DNA from: Metaphire vulgaris | Lineage: Eukaryota > Annelida > Clitellata > Crassiclitellata > Megascolecidae | Direction of reading: 5' to 3' | Length of the DNA stretch: 64,000 nucleotides | Assembly (NCBI GenBank): GCA_018105865.1 | Contig: CM030861.1 | Coordinates: 7,566,384-7,630,383 of the forward strand | Shown: in pieces, positions 1-10,000 of the stretch | How positions within the stretch are numbered: position 1 is the first letter of the stretch | Layout of the letters: every line of letters starts with the position of its first letter | Position numbers and translations under genes: made by a program | The notes under the pieces: generated by a model | Told to the model about the DNA's origin: nothing | Seen by the model: only the letters and a program-made list of their open reading frames with translations | Databases searched by the model: none

Positions 1-232
1 ACAGCTACGTGCACAAGCCTTCAGCTTATCAGGAACCCTGCCTGCATTTATATAGAACAAGGTGAATCGAGTGATTTCTGAGCTGTTAGAGCTCTCTGAG
101 GCATGTGGAGGGATACTGGGTCATCAGAGTGAACAACAGTCATGTGCTTATAATCTTATTTACCTTGGTTATAAAACTTTTAATTAAAAATCTTTAAGTT
201 ATGGCAGGCACGTCGGAACAAATTTTTAGCAG

Positions 233-355
233 GGGCGGAAAATGGCAGAGTGGGTTACATGCTGGAGCGTCAGGCTGACGGAGCGGGTTCAAGCCCCGTT
301 AGTGCCCCTAGTGGCTTTCACACAGCCAGTAATGCCTTCTAAGCCACTTTAAATT
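233..355 (+). mobile_element. tRNA-derived SINE, copy 1
   Basis: The head has a box A-like stretch (GGCAGAGTGGGTTA) and a box B (GGGTTCAAGCC), as in a tRNA-Ser/Leu-type pol III promoter. The 3' part reads GTGGCTTTCACACAG...TAAGCCACTTTAAAT and forms an imperfect stem (GTGGCTT/AAGCCAC). Related copies lie at 1866-2010, 54109-54228 and, inverted, 24625-24766. It is not a functional tRNA because the cloverleaf arms do not pair. Confidence 0.75.
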
Positions 356-1090
356 ATGCTAAGTTTAAGTTATGCTAAGATGCATTTTTTCAGGGGTGTA
401 GCCCAAAAATCATCATTTATCATAAAAAACTGACAAGCAAAAAGGTCATCACCCTTCCTTTATCTTTTATCTTCTTTTCAAAAATTTTGATAAGCAAAAA
501 AACAGCCTCATTTTCCAGGGGTGCAGTTCACCCCTTAATTTTTCCCAGGGGGTGCACCTGGACCCCCTGCACTCCCACTTCCTATGGGCCTGAGTTATGG
601 GTTAAAAGTAACAGCTTAATATACATGGCCTTTGTGTTACTGTCCTGGCCTAGTGTCCTGGCTACGATGCCTAATCCCAAGATAAGGACACATAAGGCCC
701 ATTTAAAGTCACTCAAGGGTAACTAGGCATTAGGCTTTGAGGGCAGAGAGTCTCTCCCGTATTTCACCCAGTTCCTGGACATGCTCAGTTGACTCAGTTG
801 GCTTTCTTATATTGCTCACCTTGGCAGAAACACCAAACCGAAATTTACAAATCATCTTCAAGAAGTGCCTTTGCTATTTTGAAATATACTGAAACAAATT
901 CACGCCAGCAACATCATGGCTAGTGCTTTCTCTTCAAAGCCAACCAATTAAGTGATCTACACATTCAAATGATTCACTTTCACTGAAAATGTGCAAATCT
1001 TCTATTTTATAGCACCTTCATAATAATACACAGGGCATTAGCCTAAAGTGCTACATGGACAGTATCACACGCGAATGTCTAAGATATAAA
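356..1090. other. Intergenic, remnant of a MITE near 391-575
   Basis: No gene is seen. An A/C-rich stretch at 391-575 contains an exact antisense copy of the recurring box (431-450) and a second weaker one near 489. It looks like a decayed non-autonomous DNA element, but I cannot fix its ends. The rest shows nothing I can name. Confidence 0.35.
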
Positions 1091-1346
1091 CAGTGACATA
1101 GCCAAGAGGGAGTTTGGGGGTCAAATCCCCCTTGGTTTGCCGACCGAAATTATTTTATTGCGTATTATTATTCTGTGGGTTGAGGGGCGCCAAAATTGGG
1201 TTTAAGGTAGCAAAAGAGAAAAAAGAAGCAAAGAAAAATATCAATATAGTTGCAACCTTTTCTTTTGCTTGTCAGGATTTTTTGAAGTTGGAAGTTGGGA
1301 ATAGTCGTTCGTAACTCCCCTTCGGAAAATCCTGGCTACGCCACTG
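1091..1346. mobile_element. hAT-type MITE with perfect 8-bp target duplication
   Basis: It starts CAGTGACATAGCCAAG and ends CTGGCTACGCCACTG, which are imperfect inverted repeats. It is flanked by a perfect 8-bp duplication, gatataaa, at 1083-1090 and 1347-1354. It contains one copy of the recurring TTTTGCTTGTCA box near 1262. A diverged relative lies at 58905-59212. Confidence 0.88.
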
Positions 1347-1865
1347 GATATAAATATCTCCAACACCTGATTCCAAGACCTGTATATGAGCAAATAGTCT
1401 GACTGTGAAGATTACTTTCCGCACATATCAATCCACTGAGGCATTAAAACATAGAATTTGGGAGATTCCTCGAAGCTTCCTGTATTCAAGTGCCAATGAC
1501 TGTTAGCATGATTATTATTTCACATACTGCAGTAATGTGACATAGTGAAAAGTCAATAGGCATAGCTTAACAGGCATTGACTTCAAATAGGTTTCAAGTA
1601 CTACACTCAATGGGTGACAATGTGACAATGACTTTTATGGCAACAAACACAATGGTAATGATAGAAATGGTTATAATTAAAATGACAAAACTGAACAGAT
1701 GGAAATTTACTATATCGATTTAACGTGTTACTATTGTGAATAACAACACTAAACATGACGACAGGAGCGATAACTGCAATGACAAAAATGATCATCATCA
1801 TGATGGAAACATTTGTTACTGTCAAGTCTGTCCACTGAAATAGCACATGCGTCAACATTGAATCG
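1347..1865. other. Unassigned intergenic sequence
   Basis: No gene or recognisable repeat is seen. The minus-strand open frame here lacks any family resemblance and is judged spurious. Confidence 0.4.
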
Positions 1866-2010
1866 GGCCGAAAATGGCAGAGTGGGTTACGCGCTGGAGC
1901 GGAAGGCTGACAGAGCAAGGTTCAAACCCTGTTAGTGCCCCAAGTGGCTTTCACACAGGCAGTAATGCACACAGGCAGTAATGCCTCCTAAGCCACTTTA
2001 AATCATAAAT
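1866..2010 (+). mobile_element. tRNA-derived SINE, copy 2
   Basis: Same family as 233-355: box A-like GGCAGAGTGGGTTA, box B-like AGGTTCAAACC, then the GTGGCTTTCACACAGGCAG body and a TAAGCCACTTTAAAT end. The segment CACACAGGCAGTAATGC is duplicated in tandem in this copy. It lies just 3' of the third ETHE1 exon seen here, so probably in the ETHE1 intron. Confidence 0.75.
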
Positions 2011-2058
2011 CATACTATAATTATAGTTTAAATACAGAAACTCCAGTGCCTTGCCTAC

Positions 2059-4359
2059 CATCGGTGTGTCCTGGTGTATTGCGGCATTCCAGCTGGAACT
2101 TTCCGAAATGAATGACGTCGTTATCATCTATATAGAGATCGGCTTTTGCAGAGGTATTCTTAGAGATTATGCTCTTGAACGATTTCAATCTCTTCTTCAG
2201 TTCTCCGGTTCCCGTTATGTGGTCCGCATGCATGTGCGTATTAACTGACAAGAAATGAAATAAAATATGACCCTAAGAACAAATCTTGATACAATTAATT
2301 AAAAATATTTTAAAATTAATTAACAACTTTGAAACAATTTATATACAATATGAGCCATAAAAAACTCCAAACCCTTTTTATTTTTGCAATAAAGAACAAT
2401 CATATCATGAATGACATGCTAAGAGAGGCTATTCAGAGTCAAAAGTCATTTACAGTGCTAATATCATCCTCTAGATCTTGTCCCGAGGCCGCTCAAAATC
2501 CCCACCCTTGGAGATTGCGCCTTCTCACGAGGTGGACCACTTCTATGGAATACTATTCTGCCGAAATCAGAAGGATCAAAGACCGACCCATTTTTAAAAA
2601 CAGACTGAAAAACCGTCTATCTCGGGGGTCTTCTTACCCTTTGTAAAGCGCCCTTGTCTTTGGCTCCGCTATGCTTACGGCGCTATATAAATAGTCCTGT
2701 ATACATATGATAACTTACTGCCATAGATGATTTTTACATCGAGTTCTTTAGCCAGCTGAATATCACGGTCTACTGTCTGCAGCACAGGGTCGATAAGTAC
2801 TGCCTCCTTTGATTCTCTGTCTGCCAACAGGTATGTGTAAGTGTAGGTACTGTACTCAAGCAGCTGAAAAGAAAAGACCAAAATAATGAAAAAGTCATGA
2901 TATTATCATAGGGTGCCAGGTCAGACAGGAAAACAAGTAATACGATCAGCAAAGAAGTTTTTAAATGGAAGCATATAAAACAACGAAGCAGCAACAAAAT
3001 GCACCATATTAGCCTATAACTAAATAAAATAATACCAAAGAAAATCACATGTGTGACATATTACTTCCATGGGACAATTTTTGTCTAAAGTAAAATCCTG
3101 CTAATATGGATGTTGGAAATTGAAAAAGGACCTCAATCGATCGATCGATCAATCAATCATCAATCAGTCATCAATCAATCACTCAATCAATCATCAATCA
3201 ATCAATCATCAATCAATCAATCGTAAGCTTCTTTAGTTATAATAATGCATACAGCATCAGTCAATGGTCGTGTCATGTCAAAAATCATGTCCATTGTAGT
3301 TTGTAGTTGCATATCCATAGGTCAGTGACCGTCAATCCGTAAGTTTTGTTTCTGGATAAGACTAAGACTGACTGAAACCATATGCTTTTTTAAAAGTTAA
3401 GACCTGAAATCTGCGATCAAGGCTAAATGTCATGCGAGAGAATGCTATGAGGGCATTACATTGGGGTACAGGACATTATCCCCTGGACATAATCCCCCAG
3501 GCATTATCCCCCCCGGTACACCATTTGAAGTGACACTGCCGGACATAATCCCACCCCTTTGTTTACTCTCTGGGCTTTGACGAAAAGCAGTGTTTTGCAC
3601 CCGTACGGGGTCATATATTCATTACCCACACCATAACCCAGACACGAAACACTAACCCTAAACGATACTGACGGCAGCCATGGCATCAGAAACCGATAAA
3701 TACCTTTTAAAATTAAGATCTCTGATATTTATTTACATTGTTTATTTCGGGGGATAATGTCCGGGGATTATGTCCAGGGGAGAATGTCCGCGCCCCTTAT
3801 ATTGTACTTTGCGATAAGCTGCATGAATCGGCAATTTTTTGATCCCCTCCCTTGTAAACAACTGTCAACTTTCAGTTACCCCTATAATTATGTCAAAAAC
3901 TGTTGACCCCCCCCCCCCCAAGATCAATGACAGGTCCCATTAACAAGGTTATTATGTTTTGCGGTGATGATCATTTTTTCCTTTTTTGCCCATCGAGTGT
4001 CAAAATGTGGTGGTGATGTAATAAGCAGTATTCCATAAAATTTCCTATTTTTGATTATTTTGTAAAAAGTGAAATTGTTGACGTCAACTTCTCTTGATTC
4101 CCCTCCGACCCCCTGTCAACAACTGTCATTTTTTTAGAACCCCTCCCTCCCTAAATTGTTGACGTAATTAATGGACAGCCCCTTTTCTGACCTGACGGAA
4201 TATGAAGTCGGTGCCCGGCGAACGGCTTCCGTACCTACGCACGCTGTTATCGCTGGAGACTAACGGTATGAACACCCGGTTAACAATGGCTCTGCTGTTC
4301 ATCGCGTTTTTCGTCAGCTGTTTAGCGAAATTCGCGCAGAACTTTCCACTGAAAGCCAT
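2059..4359 (-). CDS. ETHE1: Persulfide dioxygenase ETHE1, first three coding exons (partial gene)
   Basis: ETHE1 is a mitochondrial non-heme iron enzyme that oxidises glutathione persulfide to sulfite in sulfide detoxification. Exons on the minus strand are 4192-4359 (ATG at 4359, phase 0 out), 2719-2863 (phase 1 out) and 2059-2244 (phase 1 out). Donors are GTCAGA, GTAAGT and GTAGGC, acceptors are TTTTCAG and TTGTCAG, and all phases match. Exon 1 is rich in K/R/S/N without acidic residues at its start, as expected for a mitochondrial presequence. Exon 2 gives the family sequence TYTYLLADRESKEAVLIDPV. Exon 3 carries the metallo-beta-lactamase iron-binding motif THMHADH and the later NTPGHT, which contains a further metal ligand. 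The downstream part (the GDALLIRGCGR and AHDY regions of the family) was not found at 1-2058, so it probably continues past the left edge. Recognition is by family sequence and is strong. Confidence 0.94.
2460..2705 (+). mobile_element. 5'-truncated LINE 3' end in ETHE1 intron 2
   Basis: In one frame it encodes a decayed reverse-transcriptase C-terminus of CR1/L2 type (TLGDCAFSRGGPLLWN...), then a stop and a 3' UTR ending GCTTACGGCGCTATATAAAT. A similar 3' end (CTATGCTTGCTGCGCTCTATAAAT) appears near 63325-63352. It is same-family debris, not a gene. Confidence 0.7.
3120..3226. repeat. ATCA/CAAT tetranucleotide tract
   Basis: Degenerate tandem ATCA units (ATCGATCGATCAATCAATCATCAATCA...) in ETHE1 intron 1. 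Confidence 0.85.
3463..3796. mobile_element. MITE with GGGG...CCCC inverted ends in ETHE1 intron 1
   Basis: The left end reads GGGGTACAGGACATTATCCC and continues CTGGACATAATCCCC. The right end reads GGGGATTATGTCCAGGGG...ATGTCCGCGCCCC. These are long imperfect terminal inverted repeats with an extra internal repeat of ATTATCC/GGATAAT. No coding capacity. The superfamily is not determined because I see no clear target duplication. Confidence 0.75.
3830..4182. mobile_element. GGGGCTGTCC-family MITE abutting ETHE1 exon 1
   Basis: It is homologous in the opposite orientation to the element at 21865-22158. Shared segments include CAAGATCAATGACAGGTCCC and the repeated TGTTGAC motifs. The right end is AAATTGTTGACGTAATTAATG then GACAGCCCC, ending at 4182. 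The left end is diverged. The ETHE1 exon 1 splice donor (on the minus strand) occupies 4190-4191, only 7 bases away. Confidence 0.8.
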
Positions 4360-4930
4360 GTTCTGAAAAAGGAGCTAAAACTGCGAACAACAGCTAAACT
4401 GCTAACTGCTACTGGCACTGTTGATATTAATCATATTATGGGCCGTTGTACTTAAGTTGATTTGGGATTTCCATTTCTGATTGAGACCGTTCATTGGATG
4501 AAAATTACAGCGTGTGTGGATTGGCCCAAATACTGACCAAGAGTCCCAGATTTACATGGCCGGAAATGGAAACTGACTAATCTCGCAATGGTAATAGATG
4601 TTGGTGGTTAAAGTCGAAGCTGATTGGTCAGGCCATCTAGCGGTCGACACAACCCATGATGTGTAATAGCAACGATTGTGTAGGTTTTGTGCTGCTAGAG
4701 CAGTAAGAGCACCAAGTATGGGACACAATCACTAGGTAGTGCGGCGATTACATGTCTTTGTTGACATGAAGCTCCTTTCTTACAAAGTTTCGGTCGTGAT
4801 CAACCAGGGTCATGTGTTTCTGTCGAGCGACGTGACATGACCCACGTGGGCCACGTCCTTAACCCATCACACTTGATTTTCATAATTGATCAGTCTTATG
4901 GCAACAAGAATAAAATTTGTAGAAAATATA
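4360..4930. promoter_or_regulatory. Region upstream of ETHE1 start codon (unresolved promoter)
   Basis: This is the 5' flank of the minus-strand ETHE1 gene. No TATA box or other decisive element stands out. It contains no recognisable gene. Confidence 0.3.
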
Positions 4931-5008
4931 ATAATAACTGGATTTTAAGTGAGTTAGTAAGATTTGGCATGTGTTGAAAACCGCTGTCATTCAGACATAC
5001 TCTATTCC

Positions 5009-5312
5009 AGTGTTTCTCATCCTGTGTGTCGCTACCCAAAAGTGCATCTAGTGAGTCGAGAGATAGTTCGAAATTGGATTCAAAAGATTCATTTTTTAAC
5101 CAATACCATAATGTCACAAGCCTTGAAAGTTGCAAGTAGGCTTTGGTTTTAAGAAATCTATATGCCTGCAATCCTCCAGTGTCCACGCACATCTTACAGT
5201 ATATTAAAACGAATAGTGATTTATTCCGTTTTAGTTGACAATAAGTTTGCAGGGTCGCTGCATATGTTACAAAGCCGCTGAATCGGTCGCATTTCCAAAA
5301 CGTTTAGGAAAC
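5009..5312. mobile_element. Decayed hAT-like element
   Basis: It begins CAGTGTTTCTCATCCTGTGTG and ends AACGTTTAGGAAACCCTG. The right part matches 5740-5805 (CACAAAAACGCTGAAGTGGG...TTTGTGAAACCCTG), so the two are relatives. A SINE-tail fragment (GATTTTAAGTGAGTTAG...GTGTTGAAAACC) lies just before it, at 4935-4985. Confidence 0.55.
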
Positions 5313-6010
5313 CCTGGCCTATCGTAGGCTGCTTTTTAATTAATCTTATTTGGCAATAACGCAAGGAAAGCGTATTCCGACCATTTTGCTCTGAAACTCT
5401 ACTAACAATAGTAGGGTACTAGGCTAACGTACTTTTGAACCTGGCGGTTAAGCGATTTTGCCATACCCCATACATAGGATTTTTAATATGCGTAACAAAG
5501 GTATGTTCCTGACGCAATTTTAAAGAAGATAATATTCAAGAAATTTCAATACATGTTTCTCTTTTCTTGTCTTATTTGGCAAAAATCGGAATGCCTTTAC
5601 CTAATATATTTGTCAAATTTTCATTCGAATTGAATCAGAGCTTTTGTTTTGCCATTTATTTAAAAACTCAGAAGATTCTTTTCAAGTAACGTTCGCCAGA
5701 TGGCTTAATGAATTTTGTGTGTTATTGCATGCTATATGATTAGGGTCGCGGCACGTCACAAAAACGCTGAAGTGGGCCGCGGTTCCAAAATGTTTGTGAA
5801 ACCCTGTTCTATTCCAACTTCTGTTTGTCGCTGGTGCATCAATCCACATGGATTGGGAGCGACAAGGCAGACTGGGGAATGGAGCACAAAGTGTCCCTCC
5901 AAAACTTAATTCATGGCTGCTTCCCCGTGTGTCGCCGTGACTGACTGACTGACAGCCAGCTGCGTTAATTAATGTGAATTGCAGGACACATTGAACATCG
6001 AGATCTTGAA
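5313..6010. other. Intergenic with a second hAT remnant at 5690-5810
   Basis: No gene is seen. The segment 5740-5805 is the right end of the element family described at 5009-5312. A short GACT/GACTGACTGACTGAC run occurs at 5938-5953. Confidence 0.45.
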
Positions 6011-6099
6011 CGCGATCTTTGCGGCCTCAGGCACTCCGATGTTGTTGCCACGCCCGTCTCAGGGTCGGTTTTAAAAATATTGCTACTCAAACCGGTATA

Positions 6100-6541
6100 G
6101 ACTTTTTCTTCTCAGGTGCCATGCATTGCTGCGTCGGCGTCGACCATGGACTTCCACTTTTCTCGATCTTTGGTATTCCTCAGCATTTCGATGTTGTTGT
6201 TGATCTCCAGTCCCTCTCTTAGTTTGTCTGTGTATTTTGATCTTTGTTTTCCTCTTGATCTTAATTACCATCCATCGTTCCTGAAACTGTCAAGTTCTCG
6301 AGTCCCTCTTTCCTCATCAAGTGCCCCAAAAAATTTCATCTACCTTAGCTTGATGGTAGCCATCATGCAGTGTTTGTTTCTCTTCCATCATCTGTAAAAT
6401 TTCTCTATTAGTTCTTTTATCCGTCCATGGAACTTTTAGCATTCTCCTATAGAACCACGTACATTTCTTCAGCTTCCAGTTTCTTTTTTTATAGCTATTG
6501 ATATGGTCCAAGTCTCTGTTCCATAAAGCAGAACTGACCAT
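6100..6541 (-). mobile_element. Decayed LINE 3' coding fragment
   Basis: Minus-strand translation shows FYRRMLKVPWTDKRTNREIL and, in another frame, KRKTKIKIHRQTKR, which match the conserved C-terminal part of a non-LTR retrotransposon (MWCYRRMLKIPWTDK...G.RGR.R). A second copy is at 29955-30475. It carries stops and frameshifts. Confidence 0.7.
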
Positions 6542-6733
6542 ATGTAGCTCTTAAGTATTCGGTAGTAAAAATCTGAGAAAAATCCTTCTCTACCACCATA
6601 CAACTGTAGCTATTAACCAACAGTAGGCTACTATTCAGCTACAGTCAAGACTGTAAAAGAGCCTGTAAGATGGTGAGTTACAGTTTAGCACAAAACCGGT
6701 AGGGCCTAATTGCCACATTACCTTGTGATTGTG

Positions 6734-6734
<1 letters not shown>

Positions 6735-6765
<31 letters not shown>

Positions 6766-7010
6766 CTTCTATAACGCCACTGTCATAATGCCCAGGACAT
6801 CAGCCGATGGCCAGTGGCGGCTCCACCGGGGGCAGGGGCCCATGCCCCCTATTGAGTGCATGCCCCCTAGTGGTCCCCCTGTTGGGACCCTATACTTAAT
6901 GCTACATACATTAAACAACAAATGGTTGGCCCCTCGTGATTAGAAGTTGCCACCCCAGCGGCCCCCCACTTGCCAAATCCTAGAGCCGCTACTGCCGATG
7001 GCCCACCAAA
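6735..7010 (-). mobile_element. LINE 3' tail with (TTGA)n, interrupted by a MITE
   Basis: Read on the minus strand it is GGCCATCGGCTGAT...CAT..AGAAGTTGATTGATTGATTG. The same 3' end occurs on the plus strand at 55200-55265 and 56330-56385. The (ATCA)n run at 6736-6763 is its simple-sequence tail. The MITE at 6812-6994 is inserted in it. Confidence 0.65.
6812..6994. mobile_element. hAT-type MITE, family A (CAGTGGCGGCTC)
   Basis: The ends are CAGTGGCGGCTCCACCGG and CTAGAGCCGCTACTG. The 8-bp duplication ccgatggc is perfect (6804-6811 and 6995-7002). Other copies: 26831-27023, 28915-29097, 39854-40013, 33196-35107 (interrupted) and 63848-64000 (cut by the window edge). Confidence 0.92.
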
Positions 7011-7059
7011 TGCAAATTGAATTAGAGCCAGGTCAAGCCGGAAAAGATCGGTCAGAAAT

Positions 7060-10000
7060 GGCGGGAGAGCAATCTAAGGGGGATATGCAAATTATTATCG
7101 ATAATATATAATCTAATGAGATACATAAAAATAAGGATTCTGACAAATCGCAACAAACGTATTTACAACTAAAACATGAAATACAAAAAATGTGCAGAGA
7201 CACAAAAAACAAATTTATCAATGAGAAGTGCAAGGAAATAGAAGAGTTAGACAAAAGGCACAACCCTCTAGTATATAAAAAAATCAAGGAGCTGAACATA
7301 CAGAGAAACAACCCAAACCACGTTATCAGAGATAAGAATGGGAAATTACTGGTAAAAAAGGAGGACGTACTGATCAGATGGAAAGAATACGTCGAAACCT
7401 TGTACAATGACAATAGAGGAGAAATTCCAAAAATTAATCACTCAAAGGAAGAAACGATTATAACTGAAGAAGAAATAAGACAGATTATAAAGAAATTACC
7501 CAAAAAGAAAGCAACAGGAGAAGACGGAATTTTGCAGAACTTATACAAAACTTGGGGCCGGTAGGATATGAAATAATCACAGAGCTAATAAACATAATAT
7601 ATAAAACAGGAGACATACCGGAGGATTTCTTAAAATGCATATTCGTCCCAATTCCAAAGATAAACAAAGCACAAGACTGCGACGACTACAGAATTATAAG
7701 CTTGATATCGCATGCATCCAAAATCTTACTACAAGTAATAAAGAACAGAATCACACCATTAGCAGAATCAATATTATCAGAAAATCAACTGGGCTTCAGA
7801 AAAGGTAAAGGGAACCAGAGATGCCATCTTTCAATTAAGGATACTTTTATGAAAACGCCCAAAAAATGGGAAAGAAATTACACATATGCTTCATTGATTA
7901 TAAAAAAGCATTCGACAGAATAAATCATCAAAAGCTATTGGAGACACTAAAATGGGCAGGAATACCAAAACTGGAGCAAAAGTTAATCTGTAACTTATAC
8001 TGGAATGAATACGCCACCATAAGTAAAGTAAAGTAAAATCTCGTGGATTTCTATAGCGCCTTGGAAAGCAGCACAACAGTAGCTGCTTATTCTTAGGCGC
8101 TCAGCCTCTCTTAAAATAGCTATAGGAAAGGTGTGGGATCAGCCAGGCAATAGTCAATATCCGAAGGGCAGTGAGGCTAGGTTGTTACAGCTATGGCGGA
8201 AATGATTTAAGAAACAGGAAGGATTTAAGCTTAGACCTGAAGACTTGAGGAGAAAGTGCAGGAATTATAGGAAATGAGGAATCAGATTTTATTGTTTGAA
8301 AGTGTCCAAGTGTGCGAAGGGAAGCTGGGATCAAGTTCCAGAGTTCAGGTGCAGCGTATGAGAAGGCACGGTTGCAAATTTTCAGGGATGATTGATTTAG
8401 CGGGCGTGACAGAGTGAGATGAGATGACGAACGTGTGGGTCGAGGAGGCTGAGGGATTAATAGTGACCTAAGGTAGACAGGTTTTGATGACTGAAGTGAG
8501 CTATGTGTAAGTGTTATTATCTTATATTGGATACGTTCAGTTATTTTAAGCCAATGTAATGATTTTAGTATGGGTGAAATATGGGAGAATTTAGGTGACT
8601 TAGTAACAGCACGAGCAAGTGCATTTTGTATTGATTGCAATTTGTTGATAGAGGCTTTGGGAAGGTTATAGTAGAGAGGAGTTACAATAATCTAATTTGG
8701 AGTGGACTATTGAGGTGGCAATTGTGGAGGCAGTTTTAGTATCTAGGCAAGGACGTAGGCGGCGAAGGTCACGAATATGAACATAGCAGGCTTTTGATAA
8801 TTGGGAAATTTGTGATTCAAGTTTAGAAAAGAATCAAATTTGAATCCTAGATTTCTAGCAGTTGGAACAGGGATTATTGTGGTGTCAGAAGCCAAAACTA
8901 GTTTAGGATTGTCAATTTTTTTGAGTTGTTGGGGTAGTCCAATTAAAAGAAACTCTGTCTTAGAAGGGTTAAGAGCGAGGAGATTAGATGACATCCAAGC
9001 AGAGATTGATGAGAATGCAGATTCAAGCTCAATAATAGAAGCATTGAATGAAAGAGGTGAGAAGGAAAGGAATAGCTGAGTGTCATCAGCATAGAGTTGG
9101 TGATTTAAATTAAGGGAATTGATTAAAGATGAGAGTGGTGTAGTGTAAAGGCTGAACAGTACAGGCCCAAGAACAGATCCTTGAGGCACTCCAAAATCTA
9201 CAGTGTGAGATAGAGAAATTTGGCTAAGACAGGACACATGAAAAGACCGGGATTTAAGATAAGATGAAAACCAGTTATGAGCTATTTCAGATATTCCAAA
9301 CCAGAGAGAGAGTCGTTCGAGCAGAATTTTTGTGATCTATAGTATCAAATGCAGCAGAGAGGTCAAGGAGACAAAGGCCAGTAACTTGTCGGAGACCAAT
9401 TGCGGTTAAGAGTCTGTCATGAATGTAGGCGAGAACGGTTTCAGTTGAGTGATGTTTAGTGTAGGCAGACTGATGAGCATTATATAGCGAGTTATTTGAA
9501 AGGTGTTCGGTCAGTCTAGAAAGCACAATTTTTTCTCAGTAAGTTTTGATAGAAGTGAAAGATTTGAGATGGGGCGATAGTTATTAAGATCTTCTCTGTC
9601 AAGACCAGGCTTTTTAGGAGAGGAATGACAAAAAGTTTTTGAATGAAGATGGGAAAGTGCCTGAGGTAAGAGAGAGGTTAATGATTCTAGTTATGATAGG
9701 CGTAAGCACGATGGCACACTGTTTGAGTAAAGAAGTAGGTATGGGATCTAGATCACATTGTTTGTTTGGGAGAGAAAGTAGCAGTTTGGATACCTCTTCA
9801 TCAGTTGCAGGAGTGAAGCTGGATAAATTGCATGGGGTTGTGGGGAGAAGGGTAATGAGGAGAGGTGGTTTGAGTAATAGTGAAAGACTTAAGGACACTG
9901 CGAATCTTAGAGATTTTTGCAGAGAAGAAATTAGCAAAAGATTCAGCAAGTTCTGACAGAGAAATGGATTGAGGGAGAGGTTTTGATTCTTTGCGATGGA

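Noticed and set aside
487..726. 79-codon plus-strand open frame
   Set aside because: It overlaps MITE debris (box, C-rich block), has no family resemblance, and its composition is that of the repeat.
1607..1918. 103-codon minus-strand open frame
   Set aside because: Low-complexity histidine/valine/isoleucine mix from CAT/ATT-rich DNA, and it overlaps the start of a SINE.
3120..3226. A CRISPR-like array
   Set aside because: It is a simple ATCA tract without unique spacers, and the genome is eukaryotic.
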